Shown: positions 46,112 to 56,218, counted from the first letter of the stretch. The stretch is DNA of 64,000 nt from Psychrosphaera saromensis (GCF_002954545.1 NZ_MSCH01000003.1:620001-684000), one strand, 5' to 3'. The notes: generated by a model not told the origin, from the sequence alone. Made by a program: numbers and translations.

Positions 46112-47928
46112 TGAAAAAAATTCTCCTTGTAGGTAAACCTAACTGTGGCAAAAGCCTATTATTCAATCAACTTACTGGGTTACGACAAAAAGTCGCTAAC
46201 TACCCGGGTGTAACCGTTGAAATCAAAAGCGGAAGAATGGCTGAATATGAAATCATCGACTTTCCTGGTACATATTCTTTAAACACCTTATCAATCGACG
46301 AAAAAGTGGCTGTTGAGCAGTTAACCTCGCGCGTAAAAGATGAAGAAACTGAGCTGGTAGTTTGTGTATTAGACGCGACCCGTTTAGAACGTAGTTTAGT
46401 GTTTGCTTTACAAGCACAACAATTAGCCATTAAAGAAAATAAACAGATAGTGTTTGTTTTAAACTTTATTGATGAAGTAAAACGTTTTGGCCACAACATT
46501 GACCTTGACGGTTTATCCAGAGAATTAGGTGCGCCAGTTTACGCTTTGTCGGCTCGCTCTCTTGATGGTATTGCTGAATTTAAAGACGCGTTACTAACTG
46601 CAGAATATAAAAACTTTCCTGTTCAAGCGCCAAGAGCCCCTTTAGAGACCACCAAGCAGTTTGTTGATTTTAGCCGTTCATTAGCTAAAACCTATGCTAT
46701 GAATAAAGATGTGGTACTAAGAAATCAAAACAGAGTAGACACCTTTTTACTTAATAGCTTTTTAGGCGGCTTTGCCTTTTTAGCGATTATGTTTGTGCTG
46801 TTCCAGAGTATCTTTACCTGGGCAACGCCACTTATGGATGGTGTAGAAACCATTATTGCTAGCTTTGCTGGATTTGTAACTCAGTTTACTGGCGAAGGCG
46901 TAGTCACCGACTTTTTGAATGACGCTATATTTGGTGGTGTGGGTTCATTTTTAGTTTTTGTTCCACAAATCATGGTACTTACTTTTGTTATTGGCTTGTT
47001 AGAAGACAGTGGTTATTTGGCGAGAGCTGCATTAATTTGTCATAAACCATTAAGTTATTTTGGTTTGTCTGGCCGTAGTTTCATTCCTTATTTATCGGGT
47101 CACGCCTGTGCAATACCTGCAATTATGGCAGCAAGAACCATAGAATCTCCGCGTAAGCGTTTGATCACTATGTTAACAATCCCATTAATGTCTTGTTCTG
47201 CGCGTTTGCCTGTTTATGCATTATTAGTGTCGGTCTTTATTCCGTCTGATCAATACTTTTTAGGCTTCTTTAACATGCAAGGTTTGACGTTCTTTGGCTT
47301 GTATATGTTTGGCATAGTCACTGCGCTTATTATCAGTGCGCTGTTAAGCCACTCAAAATCTACTGAGCAAGAACAGTCTGAAATGCCATTTATTATTGAA
47401 TTACCAAGTTACCGTTTACCGCATTGGAAACCGCTTTATCACCGAGTGATAAACAGTGGTCAGCAATTTATTAAACGCGCTGCGCCAGTTATTTTTATGG
47501 TTGCCGTTGGTATTTGGGTGTTGGGTTATTTCCCACTAAACGCAAGTTTAGAAGAGTCTTGGTTAGGCAGCATTGGTCACTTTATTGAACCTGTATTTGC
47601 TCCACTTGGATTAGATTGGCGTTACGGTATTGCGATATTAATGTCTTTCTTAGCCCGCGAAGTATTTGTAGGCGCCCTTGGTACCTTATACGGAATGGAA
47701 GGCGCTGATGAAAACATTGCAGGCCTTGCACAAAACATAATGAACGACGGTTTACCGTTAGGCACAGGCATAGGTTTGTTATTGTTTTATGTGGTGGCAT
47801 TACAATGTGTAGCGACCGTAGCAACATTAAAAGCAGAAACAGGTAATGCTAAATTATCTTGGGGTTTATATGCCGCATACGGCATCCTAGCTTACATTTT
47901 AGCTTTCTTAGCCAATACCTTTATCTAA
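46111..47928 (+). CDS. feoB: Ferrous iron transporter FeoB
   Basis: The 605-residue protein has an N-terminal G-domain (GKPNCGKSLLFNQLTG at ~7; DFPGTYSL for switch II; NFIDE in place of the usual NKxD-type motif) and a membrane domain with the gate motifs FLVFVPQIMVLTFVIGLLEDSGYLARAA (split near ~290) and SGHACAIPAIMAARTI. It is shorter than E. coli FeoB (773 residues), lacking part of the linker and tail. It imports Fe2+ through the inner membrane. Confidence 0.94.
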   Translation: MKKILLVGKPNCGKSLLFNQLTGLRQKVANYPGVTVEIKSGRMAEYEIIDFPGTYSLNTLSIDEKVAVEQLTSRVKDEETELVVCVLDATRLERSLVFALQAQQLAIKENKQIVFVLNFIDEVKRFGHNIDLDGLSRELGAPVYALSARSLDGIAEFKDALLTAEYKNFPVQAPRAPLETTKQFVDFSRSLAKTYAMNKDVVLRNQNRVDTFLLNSFLGGFAFLAIMFVLFQSIFTWATPLMDGVETIIASFAGFVTQFTGEGVVTDFLNDAIFGGVGSFLVFVPQIMVLTFVIGLLEDSGYLARAALICHKPLSYFGLSGRSFIPYLSGHACAIPAIMAARTIESPRKRLITMLTIPLMSCSARLPVYALLVSVFIPSDQYFLGFFNMQGLTFFGLYMFGIVTALIISALLSHSKSTEQEQSEMPFIIELPSYRLPHWKPLYHRVINSGQQFIKRAAPVIFMVAVGIWVLGYFPLNASLEESWLGSIGHFIEPVFAPLGLDWRYGIAILMSFLAREVFVGALGTLYGMEGADENIAGLAQNIMNDGLPLGTGIGLLLFYVVALQCVATVATLKAETGNAKLSWGLYAAYGILAYILAFLANTFI

Positions 47929-47963
47929 GACTTCATATAATTATCAAAGTCATAAATCAAAGG

Positions 47964-47996
47964 AGTCAGAGTAAATTAAATTTTACTCTGACTTTT
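47964..47996 (+). terminator. Terminator after feoB
   Basis: GTCAGAGTAAA pairs with TTTACTCTGAC around an AT loop, followed by TTTTTAA. Confidence 0.88.
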
Positions 47997-48059
47997 TAAT
48001 GTCTAAAATAAACTCTCTCATACAAAGACAAATACAAAAGTTTAATAAGGATCTAATAA

Positions 48060-48302
48060 ATGGAAAAGAGACTCAGTGCATTCAACTGGATAACCCTTGG
48101 TGTGTGCTTTATTGTTGCATTATTTGGTTTGGCTCAGTTAGGCTTTTTAATTGGTTATATGGCATTTGCACAAGAGCTAAGCCTAGATAAAATTGGCTAC
48201 ACACCAATTGCTTCTGTTTTTGCTGGAGTGGCTGCGGTTTACCTATTTATTCGCACCATAAAAAATACCAATTCAAGTACCGACATTAAAAGCCAAGACT
48301 AA
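48060..48302 (+). CDS. Small two-helix membrane protein after feoAB
   Basis: The 80-residue protein has hydrophobic helices at ~12-36 and ~48-64 and a charged C-terminus. An AAGGA site precedes the ATG. It sits where FeoC is found in some feo operons, but it is a membrane protein and does not resemble FeoC, and a terminator separates it from feoB. No family recognised. Confidence 0.65.
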   Translation: MEKRLSAFNWITLGVCFIVALFGLAQLGFLIGYMAFAQELSLDKIGYTPIASVFAGVAAVYLFIRTIKNTNSSTDIKSQD

Positions 48303-48406
48303 ACCTGAAATAGCCGATGAAATAGAAGCTTCAATAAAGGCTAAGCACCAAAATCAACACGCGTAGCAATCGCTCACTATTAAATTGTTATTTGTATAAG
48401 GATAGT

Positions 48407-48838
48407 ATGAAGTATTTATCAAGCATTTTGGTGTTGTTAATCGCCGTTCAACTTAACGCTCAAGAGATCAAAGTTAACCCGGGTAAGTATTCTGATTATT
48501 ATCATATGAAATACGAACTTACCTCAGGCAATTATTCGGTAAACACTGAGTACGGATTTAACCAAGGCGGTCAATTCGAAGTCTTTGTCCCAAAAAAGTA
48601 TTTTCCAATTGCAGCTCCAGCTTGCAATGAAAACATCATAATTCGTATGTCTTACTCTAACTCCGAAGAACGTAAACGTGCTCTTTACAATGAATTATTA
48701 TTGTCAAAAACGATTACCGTTACATTAGAGTTAAACCCTTATATTAAAGTCCTAAACAAAGATCCGTTAGAACTTGAGTTACAGCATTGTAATGTATTTT
48801 TCAGACATAAAGCGGGTGACTACTTCGACCAGCTTTAG
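48407..48838 (+). CDS. Hypothetical exported protein
   Basis: The ATG at 48407 has AAGGA five bases upstream and starts a signal peptide (MKYLSSILVLLIAVQLNAQ); the frame could begin at a TTG at 48392 but without cause. The mature ~125 residues are beta-rich with Cys pairs (PACNENIIIRM, LQHCNVFF). Probably periplasmic. No family recognised; followed by a toxin-antitoxin pair on the same strand. Confidence 0.65.
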   Translation: MKYLSSILVLLIAVQLNAQEIKVNPGKYSDYYHMKYELTSGNYSVNTEYGFNQGGQFEVFVPKKYFPIAAPACNENIIIRMSYSNSEERKRALYNELLLSKTITVTLELNPYIKVLNKDPLELELQHCNVFFRHKAGDYFDQL

Positions 48839-48886
48839 TGGTTCTCACTTAAAGTGGATGACTTAGTTATTTATGAGAGGTGACAT

Positions 48887-49141
48887 ATGAGAGTTGTTTC
48901 ATTTACAGAAGCTAGAAATGAGCTTAAATCGGTATTAGATCAAGTTGTTGATGATGCCGATTATACCGTCATCACTCGAAGGGATGCTGAAGATGCCGTC
49001 GTCATGTCTATGGATCATTACAATAGCTTAATGGAAACGGTTCATTTACTGAAATCGCCAGCTAATGCAGCTCATTTAGCAAAGTCGATTGAGCAATACA
49101 TGTCAGACAAAACAAATGAACGAGATATCATTGATGTCTAG
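48887..49141 (+). CDS. Antitoxin of the YefM/Phd family
   Basis: The 84-residue protein begins MRVVSFTEARNELKSVLDQV, the Phd/YefM DNA-binding fold, and continues DADYTVITRRDAEDAVVMSMDHYNSLMET, the classic YefM signature. It neutralises YoeB and represses its own operon. A GAGAGG site precedes the ATG. Its stop overlaps the toxin start. Confidence 0.93.
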   Translation: MRVVSFTEARNELKSVLDQVVDDADYTVITRRDAEDAVVMSMDHYNSLMETVHLLKSPANAAHLAKSIEQYMSDKTNERDIIDV

Positions 49142-49394
49142 AAAGTTGGCATGGACTGATGAAGCTTGGAACGATTATATCTATTGGCAAGGCCTAGATA
49201 AGAAAATACTAAAGCGAATTAATAAGCTAATTAGTGATACCAAACGCTCACCATTTGAGGGTATTGGAAAGCCTGAACCGTTAAAAGAAAGTTTATCTGG
49301 CTTTTGGTCTAGACGTATCGACGAAACAAATCGTTTAGTCTGTGCAGTAACAGACTCTCACCTAACCGTACTTTCATGCCGATATCATTATTGA
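49134..49394 (+). CDS. yoeB: Toxin of the YoeB/Txe family
   Basis: The ATG at 49134 overlaps the antitoxin stop and gives 86 residues; a 15-codon upstream extension in the other frame is unlikely. The sequence SRKLAWTDEAWNDYIYWQ and the catalytic end CRYHY (His, Tyr) with FWSRRIDETNRLVC match YoeB, a ribosome-dependent mRNA endonuclease. Operon order antitoxin-toxin is standard. Confidence 0.93.
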   Translation: MSRKLAWTDEAWNDYIYWQGLDKKILKRINKLISDTKRSPFEGIGKPEPLKESLSGFWSRRIDETNRLVCAVTDSHLTVLSCRYHY

Positions 49395-49418
49395 GTGTTC
49401 GATAGCTAATAATCATGC

Positions 49419-49907
49419 TTAAGTTAAATCAGTCTTGGTCATATAAGCACAGCCTTCCATTGGCATCTCTTGGGGATAAATAGCTTCAACAAAGCCTAAT
49501 TTTTCATATGCGCTTTTAGCTTTATGGTTGTCGTTAAACACAAATAAAGATAGCTCGTTTACCTTTAAATCTGCACAGCCTTTGTCGGCTAACAACGAAA
49601 TCAAATCCGCTATTTTGTTTTGTCCTCTGCAATCAGGATTGATGACTAAACGGCCAAAATGACAGCGTCCTGCACGTAAATAATACTGACCAAAACCCAC
49701 CAATAAATTTCGTTCAACATCAGTCGCTGGCTCTGAATATTTTAAACAGAAAGACGGTAAACGCTCCATGCTTAAATCAGCTTTAAATGTGGCTTGGTCA
49801 AATGGATACCGGAATTTAGGGCCTGACCAAATTCTTAAGTTTTTTTCATCCACAAACCACTGACTCATTTGCGCTAATTCTTGATCCGTTGGCGTTGTTA
49901 ATTTCAT
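49419..49907 (-). CDS. GNAT-family acetyltransferase
   Basis: The 162-residue protein shows the GNAT core: LLVGFGQYYLRAGRCHFGRLVINPDCRGQNKIADLISLL with the acetyl-CoA loop Q/R-x-x-G (RGQNKI), then LFVFNDNHKAKSAYEKLGFVEA. The substrate is unknown. It abuts the SDR gene on the same strand with no gap. Confidence 0.82.
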   Translation of the reverse strand: MKLTTPTDQELAQMSQWFVDEKNLRIWSGPKFRYPFDQATFKADLSMERLPSFCLKYSEPATDVERNLLVGFGQYYLRAGRCHFGRLVINPDCRGQNKIADLISLLADKGCADLKVNELSLFVFNDNHKAKSAYEKLGFVEAIYPQEMPMEGCAYMTKTDLT

Positions 49908-50660
49908 TTAACACCCTCCAGTTACATCAATTATTGAGCCAGTGGAAAAAGAAGATTTGTCACTGGCTAGCCAGTATATGGCTTCTGCTACCTCTTCAAC
50001 TTCTCCGCCTCTGCCTAACGGGATATTGGTTTTTAATCTGTCTACTCGGTTTGGATCGCCGCCATCTGCATGCATGTCGGTATAAATTAATCCAGGGCGT
50101 ACACCGTTCACTCTAATACCTTGTGCTGCCAGCTCTTTTGATAAACCAACCGTTAACGTGTCTATGGCACCTTTGGATGCAGCATAATCAACATATTCGT
50201 TGGGTGAGCCTGTTCTTGCTGCGCCAGAAGATACATTTACTATAGTGCCGCCACTGCCGCCAAACTCTAAAGACATACGCTTAATTGCCTGTTTGCTACA
50301 TAAAAAATAGCTGGTGATATTGGTAGTTAATATGTTGTTAATACGCTCCGCGCTCATATCTTGCACGCGCATTTGAGATTGTAAAATCCCAACGTTATTT
50401 ACTAGCGTCGTTATGGCTCCAAGCTGCTGATCCACTTGTGTAAATAAGTGCTCAACCTCCTCTTCTTTGGAGACATCAGCTTGAACACATATACACTTTA
50501 CGCCAAACGCTCTAACATCTTTGGCGACTTTTTCAGCGGATTCATGATCATTATGGTAGTTAATACATATGTCATAACCTTGCTCAGCAAAAAGCTTGGC
50601 TGTGGCAGCGCCAATCCCTCTGCCAGCACCGGTAATAACCACAACTTTGTTAACATTCAT
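49908..50660 (-). CDS. Short-chain dehydrogenase/reductase
   Basis: The 250-residue protein has the Rossmann motif TGAGRGIGAATA, the NNVGI motif, and the catalytic Ser-Tyr-Lys in IVNVSSGAARTGSPNEYVDYAASKGA. It is a classical SDR, NAD(P)-dependent, of the FabG-like kind, with an unknown substrate. It is divergent from kbl-tdh. Confidence 0.88.
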   Translation of the reverse strand: MNVNKVVVITGAGRGIGAATAKLFAEQGYDICINYHNDHESAEKVAKDVRAFGVKCICVQADVSKEEEVEHLFTQVDQQLGAITTLVNNVGILQSQMRVQDMSAERINNILTTNITSYFLCSKQAIKRMSLEFGGSGGTIVNVSSGAARTGSPNEYVDYAASKGAIDTLTVGLSKELAAQGIRVNGVRPGLIYTDMHADGGDPNRVDRLKTNIPLGRGGEVEEVAEAIYWLASDKSSFSTGSIIDVTGGC

Positions 50661-50800
50661 CTACTTACACCTAGTTAATATTGAGCTAATTAATTTACTA
50701 TCTCATTTAATCTGAATTAGTTATAACCCTTATGGATGTAAATTAACATTACAGATAAAATACGCGCACTTATTCATGGTATGTGTTTAAGCTATTGTGA

Positions 50801-50839
50801 TTGTGCAGTTAACTGCACAAAATCTAATAATCATGATTA
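50801..50839. promoter_or_regulatory. Two palindromes in the SDR-kbl interval
   Basis: TTGTGCAGTTAACTGCACAA (50801-50820) is a perfect 20-bp palindrome, followed by the perfect 12-bp TAATCATGATTA (50828-50839). They lie ~165-200 bp before kbl and ~140-180 bp before the divergent SDR gene in a 344-bp gene-free region. They are candidate operators; the regulator is not known. Confidence 0.6.
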
Positions 50840-51004
50840 GCAAAATTAGGTCTAGAACAGCCTGTTTTACTGTACTGGATGAATTTATCCGATACAATCC
50901 ATGGCATTGTAGAATAGTCATCTATTCTTGGACTAATCCCTAAAATAATTGTTAAAAGAGTTGATGAAATAATTTCAAAATCAACTCAAATTGGAGAGAC
51001 TAAT

Positions 51005-52201
51005 ATGCGTGCAGCCGGTTTTTTTAAACACCTTCAACAAGAAATTGAACAAGTAAAACTTGATGGTTTGTATAAGTCTGAACGTATTATTACGTCACAA
51101 CAAAAAGCCAGTATTGATGTTAATGGCGAACAGGTTTTAAACTTTTGTGCCAACAACTATTTGGGATTAGCGAATCACCCAGACCTAATTAAAGCCGCTC
51201 AAGAAGGCTTAGATGCGCACGGTTTTGGTGTTGCCTCTGTTCGTTTTATTTGTGGTACGCAAGATATTCATAAAACATTAGAAGCTAAAATTAGTGAATT
51301 TTTACAAACTGAAGACACGATTTTATATGGTTCATGTTTTGATGCTAACGGCGGTTTGTTTGAAACTATTTTAGGTGCAGAAGACGCAATTATCTCTGAC
51401 TCGTTAAACCATGCTTCTATCATCGACGGTGTACGTTTATCTAAAACCAAACGTTACCGTTATGCCAATAACGATATGGCAGACCTAGAAAAACAATTAC
51501 AACAAGCCGTTGCTGATGGCGCACGTTTTAAATTAATTGCTACTGACGGCGTATTCTCAATGGATGGCGTTATTTGTGATCTTAAAACAGTATGTGACTT
51601 AGCAGACAAATACGATGCACTCGTCATGGTAGATGACTCACACGCAGTTGGTTTTGTTGGTGAAAATGGTCGTGGTACACCTGAATATTGTGGCGTGATG
51701 GACCGTGTTGATATCATCACAGGTACATTAGGTAAAGCATTAGGCGGTGCGTCTGGTGGTTATACAACGGGCAAAAAAGAAGTGGTTGAATGGTTACGTC
51801 AACGCTCTCGTCCTTATTTATTCTCTAACTCTGTTGCACCTTCAATTGTTAACGCGTCGATTAAAGTGTTAGAAATGTTAGCAACTGGTTCTGAGCAACG
51901 CGACCAACTTTGGTCAAACGCGGCTTACTTCCGTGAGCAAATGGAAGCCGCTGGCTTTACCTTAGCAGGTAAAGATCATGCCATTATTCCAGTTATGTTA
52001 GGTGACGCTCAACTAGCGTCAGATATGGCAGACAAGATGCTACAAGAAGGCATTTATGTTGTTGGTTTCAGTTTCCCAGTTGTACCAAAAGGCCAAGCGC
52101 GCATACGCACGCAAATCTCCGCTGCACATAGTAAAGAGCAACTTGATAAAGCCATTGCTGCCTTTATCAAAGTAGGCAAAGAATTAAAGATTATTAAGTA
52201 A
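51005..52201 (+). CDS. kbl: 2-amino-3-ketobutyrate CoA ligase
   Basis: The 398-residue PLP enzyme has the acyl-CoA transferase features: [33 protein letters not shown] and the lysine motif [17 protein letters not shown]. It splits 2-amino-3-ketobutyrate with CoA to glycine and acetyl-CoA. It is followed directly by tdh, the preceding step, so the two form the threonine degradation operon. A GGAGAGA site precedes the ATG. Confidence 0.97.
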   Translation: MRAAGFFKHLQQEIEQVKLDGLYKSERIITSQQKASIDVNGEQVLNFCANNYLGLANHPDLIKAAQEGLDAHGFGVASVRFICGTQDIHKTLEAKISEFLQTEDTILYGSCFDANGGLFETILGAEDAIISDSLNHASIIDGVRLSKTKRYRYANNDMADLEKQLQQAVADGARFKLIATDGVFSMDGVICDLKTVCDLADKYDALVMVDDSHAVGFVGENGRGTPEYCGVMDRVDIITGTLGKALGGASGGYTTGKKEVVEWLRQRSRPYLFSNSVAPSIVNASIKVLEMLATGSEQRDQLWSNAAYFREQMEAAGFTLAGKDHAIIPVMLGDAQLASDMADKMLQEGIYVVGFSFPVVPKGQARIRTQISAAHSKEQLDKAIAAFIKVGKELKIIK

Positions 52202-52226
52202 GATGACGATGATAAATAACATGACA

Positions 52227-53252
52227 ATGAAAGCATTAGCAAAAACAAAGTCTAAAGTTGGTATTTGGATGACTCAGGCTGAAAAGCCAGTCATGGGTCA
52301 CAATGACTTATTAATTAAAATCCGTAAAACCGCAATTTGCGGAACTGACATGCATATATATAACTGGGATGATTGGGCAAAAGCGACCATTCCAGTACCT
52401 ATGGTTGTTGGCCATGAATACGTTGGTGAAGTGGTAGACATGGGCCAAGAAGTTCGTGGTTTTACAGTTGGTGACCGTGTATCTGGTGAAGGCCATATCA
52501 CTTGTGGTCATTGCCGTAACTGCCGCGCGGGTCGTGTGCATTTATGCCGAAATACTGTTGGTGTGGGTGTTAACCGTGAAGGCTCTTTTGCTGAATATTT
52601 GGTTATTCCTGCGTTTAACGCATTTAAAATCCCTGACAATATCTCTGATGAATTAGCCTCTATCTTTGACCCGTTTGGAAACGCAGTTCATACCGCGTTA
52701 TCTTTTGACTTAGTGGGTGAAGATGTATTAATTACGGGTGCAGGTCCAATTGGTATTATGGCCGCGGCGGTAGCTAAACATGTTGGCGCACGTCATGTTG
52801 TGATCACTGACGTAAATCCATACCGTTTAGAATTGGCTAAAAAAATGGGTGCCACTCGCGCAGTTGATGTGTCCAAACAAAAGCTAAAAGACGTAATGAA
52901 TGAGCTAGGCATGACAGAAGGCTTTGACGTTGGTTTAGAAATGTCTGGCGTACCTACTGCTTTTAACGACATGTTAAATAACATGAACAATGGCGGAAAG
53001 ATTGCCATGTTAGGTATTCCTCCGTCAGATATGGCGGTAGATTGGAATCAAGTGATCTTTAAAGGCTTGGTTATTAAAGGTATTTACGGCCGTGAAATGT
53101 TTGAGACTTGGTACAAAATGGCCAGTTTAATTCAATCTGGTTTGGATATATCGCCTATCATTACTCACCAATTCCCAATAGACAAATTCCAAGACGGTTT
53201 TGACACTATGGGTTCTGGTCAGTCTGGTAAAGTCATCTTAAACTGGGACTAG
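52227..53252 (+). CDS. tdh: L-threonine 3-dehydrogenase
   Basis: The ATG at 52227 gives [15 protein letters not shown] and exactly 341 residues, the length of E. coli Tdh; in-frame ATGs up to 52203 are possible. The zinc alcohol dehydrogenase features are [23 protein letters not shown] and the structural zinc cluster [15 protein letters not shown], with the Rossmann motif [12 protein letters not shown]. It oxidises threonine to 2-amino-3-ketobutyrate with NAD. Confidence 0.95.
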   Translation: MKALAKTKSKVGIWMTQAEKPVMGHNDLLIKIRKTAICGTDMHIYNWDDWAKATIPVPMVVGHEYVGEVVDMGQEVRGFTVGDRVSGEGHITCGHCRNCRAGRVHLCRNTVGVGVNREGSFAEYLVIPAFNAFKIPDNISDELASIFDPFGNAVHTALSFDLVGEDVLITGAGPIGIMAAAVAKHVGARHVVITDVNPYRLELAKKMGATRAVDVSKQKLKDVMNELGMTEGFDVGLEMSGVPTAFNDMLNNMNNGGKIAMLGIPPSDMAVDWNQVIFKGLVIKGIYGREMFETWYKMASLIQSGLDISPIITHQFPIDKFQDGFDTMGSGQSGKVILNWD

Positions 53253-53276
53253 CCCTTGTCTTGTCCTTAAAGATAA

Positions 53277-53304
53277 AAAGTGCAAAGTAATTAACTTTGC
53301 ACTT
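53277..53304. terminator. Hairpin after tdh
   Basis: AAGTGCAAAGT and ACTTTGCACTT form a perfect 11-bp stem with an AATTA-like loop; the T tract is weak. Confidence 0.7.
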
Positions 53305-53536
53305 ACCCTCCAACTTTCCTTAATCAACAGCTCCAGCTCCATTGATTTTTTATTCTAGTTATAAAACATTTCAAATAGTTAGGTATATCCCCTATTGATA
53401 CTAATGCACAATAAACTTAATGTTTGGTTTGTTAAAAATTTCGTATCATACCTACTAATAAAAAGTGAATAGTCACATACTTTCCTTATTCCCTAAGTAG
53501 CTATGGCAGTAAAAGTAAAAAAGGGTTTAACATTCA

Positions 53537-55681
53537 ATGGATAGTATCGCTTTTATCTTAAAAATCATCGTTCTGATCATCTCAATTTTTGCCTTGTTTT
53601 CTTATTTCACTTCCTACAAAACGACTTCAAAAAACGCCACTAATTTAGCCAAACAAATTAATGCGTTGGAAGATGATGAGCAAGAATTTGAATTAACCGA
53701 TGAACAAGAAATCGCAGCGCTTAATAAACTTTTTGGTTTAAAGTTGGAAGAACCCGTTAAAGCATTTGAAATGCCTATCGTGGGTGAAATTTCCATTCAG
53801 AGTATGTCTACATCTTCTGGTACAAGCAGCCTGTTAGTGTCTATTTCGCACATTAATATTCAAGTTCCTAATATTTTGTCGGTAGAGCAATTACAAAGCT
53901 TTTTTGAAACCAGTGTTCAAAATCAAGCCCCTGCTAAATTGGCACTTATTAATAATAAATTTTACTTAATGTCACTTGGCGATTTTAGTTTAGTGGGTGA
54001 ATTGTTAACGGGTGAGTTAGAAAAACAAACCCAAGCTGCAATAGAAAGCGGGCAAATAGGTAAAATTGATAGCTTGCCGCTTGAAGTGTTAAGCAATAGA
54101 AAAGGCTCTGATAACGAACGACTGTATTTTGATCCACTAACTAGAGGTATAGGTTATTCCTTTTTGTTAATGATCAGCTTTGTGATTGCAGGGTTTATGA
54201 TTGATGAGAGCTCGTCTTATCTTGTTTGGGCTGTGACTTATGGCATTATTTTATTTATTGGATTTGGTCTATGGCATCGTTCTAGAACAAGGGCTCGTTA
54301 TGCATGTGAAGTAACCAGAATGAGTGGCCAATTTAGTCAAATAACAAATGAATATGAACAACATCATGTCCAAGTGTATGACGAAAACGGTCTAGGAAAA
54401 GTTAGCTTTTTACTTCCCCAAATTTGGCAAGATAAATTAGACCGTATTCCACTTGATCAAAAAGTGTCGTTTGAAGTGTTAAGTGGTACCTCCAACATTG
54501 TCAGTATTGAAAACACCCATTCAGTCCAGCGTGATTTTAAAGAAGAGAAAAACAATAAGAATTCCTTTTGGTTGGCGGTGACCTTTGTATTTCTGATCTT
54601 TCACACATCACTGTATATGGATTTTAATAAAGCACCACTTGCCTTAAAAATGTTAGAAACTTCTGGAATGAAAGAGATCAATTCTTTAGATGATTGGAAA
54701 TCTATCGAGGAAGTTGGTCAGAGAATTTATACCAATTCACTGAATAGACAATGCTTATTAATCTATGGAGATTTCTTAGAAGGTGAGTCGTATAATTATT
54801 GTGACTATTTTAATGTATTAGATACAGAGCAAAACCTTGACCTGTTGGGCAGTGTTTCTAAGCAATTAGAAACTATTAAACAGATTGATGAGCAGCTAAC
54901 ATTTCCTAGCATAAGCGATTCTATTTACTCAGTGTTAAAAATGAAAGCCATGTTCTCTAACCAACAATTGGTCGCGCAAAAAAACGTATCCCAATATGAT
55001 TACTCTATCTTGCACTCATGGGCTAAATGGTTAACAAAATCCAACCAGGATGATGCTCTATTTAAAGAAAAAATCATGACTATGTGGGATGACATTACTC
55101 CATCTACACCATGTAAAAAAGACTGTTGGCAGCAAATACTTAATTTTAAGCCCAAAAGCACAAAAATCAATGACAGTGATTATGGGTTTATAAAAAAAGG
55201 TGAGCTTTCGATATTCTTTTTTACCCAAAGAGAATTAAAGGAAGAGCAAGCTAAATCAGTTATCTCTACCTGGAGTAAAGAGTTTATTTCTACAAGTGTT
55301 AATCCAAAGCCAGAAGTAAATGTTGTGTTAATAGCTGATTCAATACCAGATAATGGGTGGCAGTCATTCGCTTCAACTGTAGGGCCACAATATTCATGGA
55401 GAAATAGCCGTAAAGACACCGGCCCTGATTACATAACGCTGATCAAAAATGCAGCTCAATCAATAAAAGTTATGCAACAAGAAGATATTGACTACGGCGT
55501 TGTCAGCTTTATTACAACAGAAGATAACATAAAAACAATCGTTATTGATTTAACCATGGACGAACATATATACCTATTAACACTAGCGCATTTAGCGCTT
55601 GTTTTATTTGGTGTTGGCGGACTTGGACTAGCGTTATTTTTAACCTACAAACAAAAGCAAGAACCTACAAAACGATATTAA
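53537..55681 (+). CDS. IgaA/YrfF-like inner-membrane protein
   Basis: The 714-residue protein matches E. coli IgaA (711 residues) in layout: helix at ~5-25, cytosolic part, paired helices at ~206-249, second cytosolic part, helix at ~341-360, large periplasmic domain, and final helix at ~679-703. The periplasmic part has two spaced Cys pairs (~405/421 and ~524/528), as IgaA does. IgaA restrains the Rcs envelope-stress phosphorelay. No Rcs genes are in the window. The assignment rests on topology, length and scattered motifs, not on strong identity. Confidence 0.6.
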   Translation: MDSIAFILKIIVLIISIFALFSYFTSYKTTSKNATNLAKQINALEDDEQEFELTDEQEIAALNKLFGLKLEEPVKAFEMPIVGEISIQSMSTSSGTSSLLVSISHINIQVPNILSVEQLQSFFETSVQNQAPAKLALINNKFYLMSLGDFSLVGELLTGELEKQTQAAIESGQIGKIDSLPLEVLSNRKGSDNERLYFDPLTRGIGYSFLLMISFVIAGFMIDESSSYLVWAVTYGIILFIGFGLWHRSRTRARYACEVTRMSGQFSQITNEYEQHHVQVYDENGLGKVSFLLPQIWQDKLDRIPLDQKVSFEVLSGTSNIVSIENTHSVQRDFKEEKNNKNSFWLAVTFVFLIFHTSLYMDFNKAPLALKMLETSGMKEINSLDDWKSIEEVGQRIYTNSLNRQCLLIYGDFLEGESYNYCDYFNVLDTEQNLDLLGSVSKQLETIKQIDEQLTFPSISDSIYSVLKMKAMFSNQQLVAQKNVSQYDYSILHSWAKWLTKSNQDDALFKEKIMTMWDDITPSTPCKKDCWQQILNFKPKSTKINDSDYGFIKKGELSIFFFTQRELKEEQAKSVISTWSKEFISTSVNPKPEVNVVLIADSIPDNGWQSFASTVGPQYSWRNSRKDTGPDYITLIKNAAQSIKVMQQEDIDYGVVSFITTEDNIKTIVIDLTMDEHIYLLTLAHLALVLFGVGGLGLALFLTYKQKQEPTKRY

Positions 55682-55690
55682 TGAGTCATT

Positions 55691-55727
55691 AAAAAAGGAC
55701 AAAGTGATTAACTTTGCCCTTTTTATT
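55691..55727 (+). terminator. Terminator after the IgaA-like gene
   Basis: AAAGGACAAAGT pairs with ACTTTGCCCTTT with one mismatch around GATTA, followed by T-rich sequence. Confidence 0.75.
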
Positions 55728-55789
55728 TAACGTGTCCCGTCCTGAAATGTGTTTACACTTTAGGACTTAATTAAGTAAGTAAATGTCCG

Positions 55790-56218
55790 TTATATAAGCG
55801 ATAATTCAACTTCAATATTGCCGCGTGTTGCATTTGAATATGGGCATACTAAATGTGCCGCATCAACTAATTCTTGTGCTTGCGCTTTGTCTAAATCGCC
55901 AAGTGATACTGCTAGTTTAACTGCGATACCAAAACCACCTTCAATTGCGCCAATTGACACTTCTGAGTTGATGTATGTTTCTTTTGGTAGAGCTACTTTA
56001 GTTTGGCCTGATACAAATTGCAGCGCACCAATAAAACATGCGGCATAACCGGCTGCAAACAACTGCTCTGGATTTGTACCTTGACCGTCATCACCGCCTA
56101 GTCCTTTTGGCGTAGACAAGTTTACTTGTAAACGACCATCATCACTTTTAGCAGAACCTGTACGGCCGCCAGTTGCAGTTGCTTTTGCTGTGTATGCTAC
56201 TTCTTTTAATACATTCAT
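55790..56218 (-). CDS. ohr: Organic hydroperoxide resistance protein
   Basis: The ATG at 56218 follows GGAGA at a good distance; a TTG at 56230 would use that site as coding sequence. The 142-residue OsmC-type peroxidase has the two catalytic cysteines in GYAACFIGAL and HLVCPYSNATRGN. It reduces organic hydroperoxides using lipoyl-type thiols. It is divergent from the MarR-type ohrR. Confidence 0.93.
   Translation of the reverse strand: MNVLKEVAYTAKATATGGRTGSAKSDDGRLQVNLSTPKGLGGDDGQGTNPEQLFAAGYAACFIGALQFVSGQTKVALPKETYINSEVSIGAIEGGFGIAVKLAVSLGDLDKAQAQELVDAAHLVCPYSNATRGNIEVELSLI

Noticed and set aside
48887-49394. YefM-YoeB as a novel finding
   Set aside because: Both proteins and their overlap are typical of the known type II pair.
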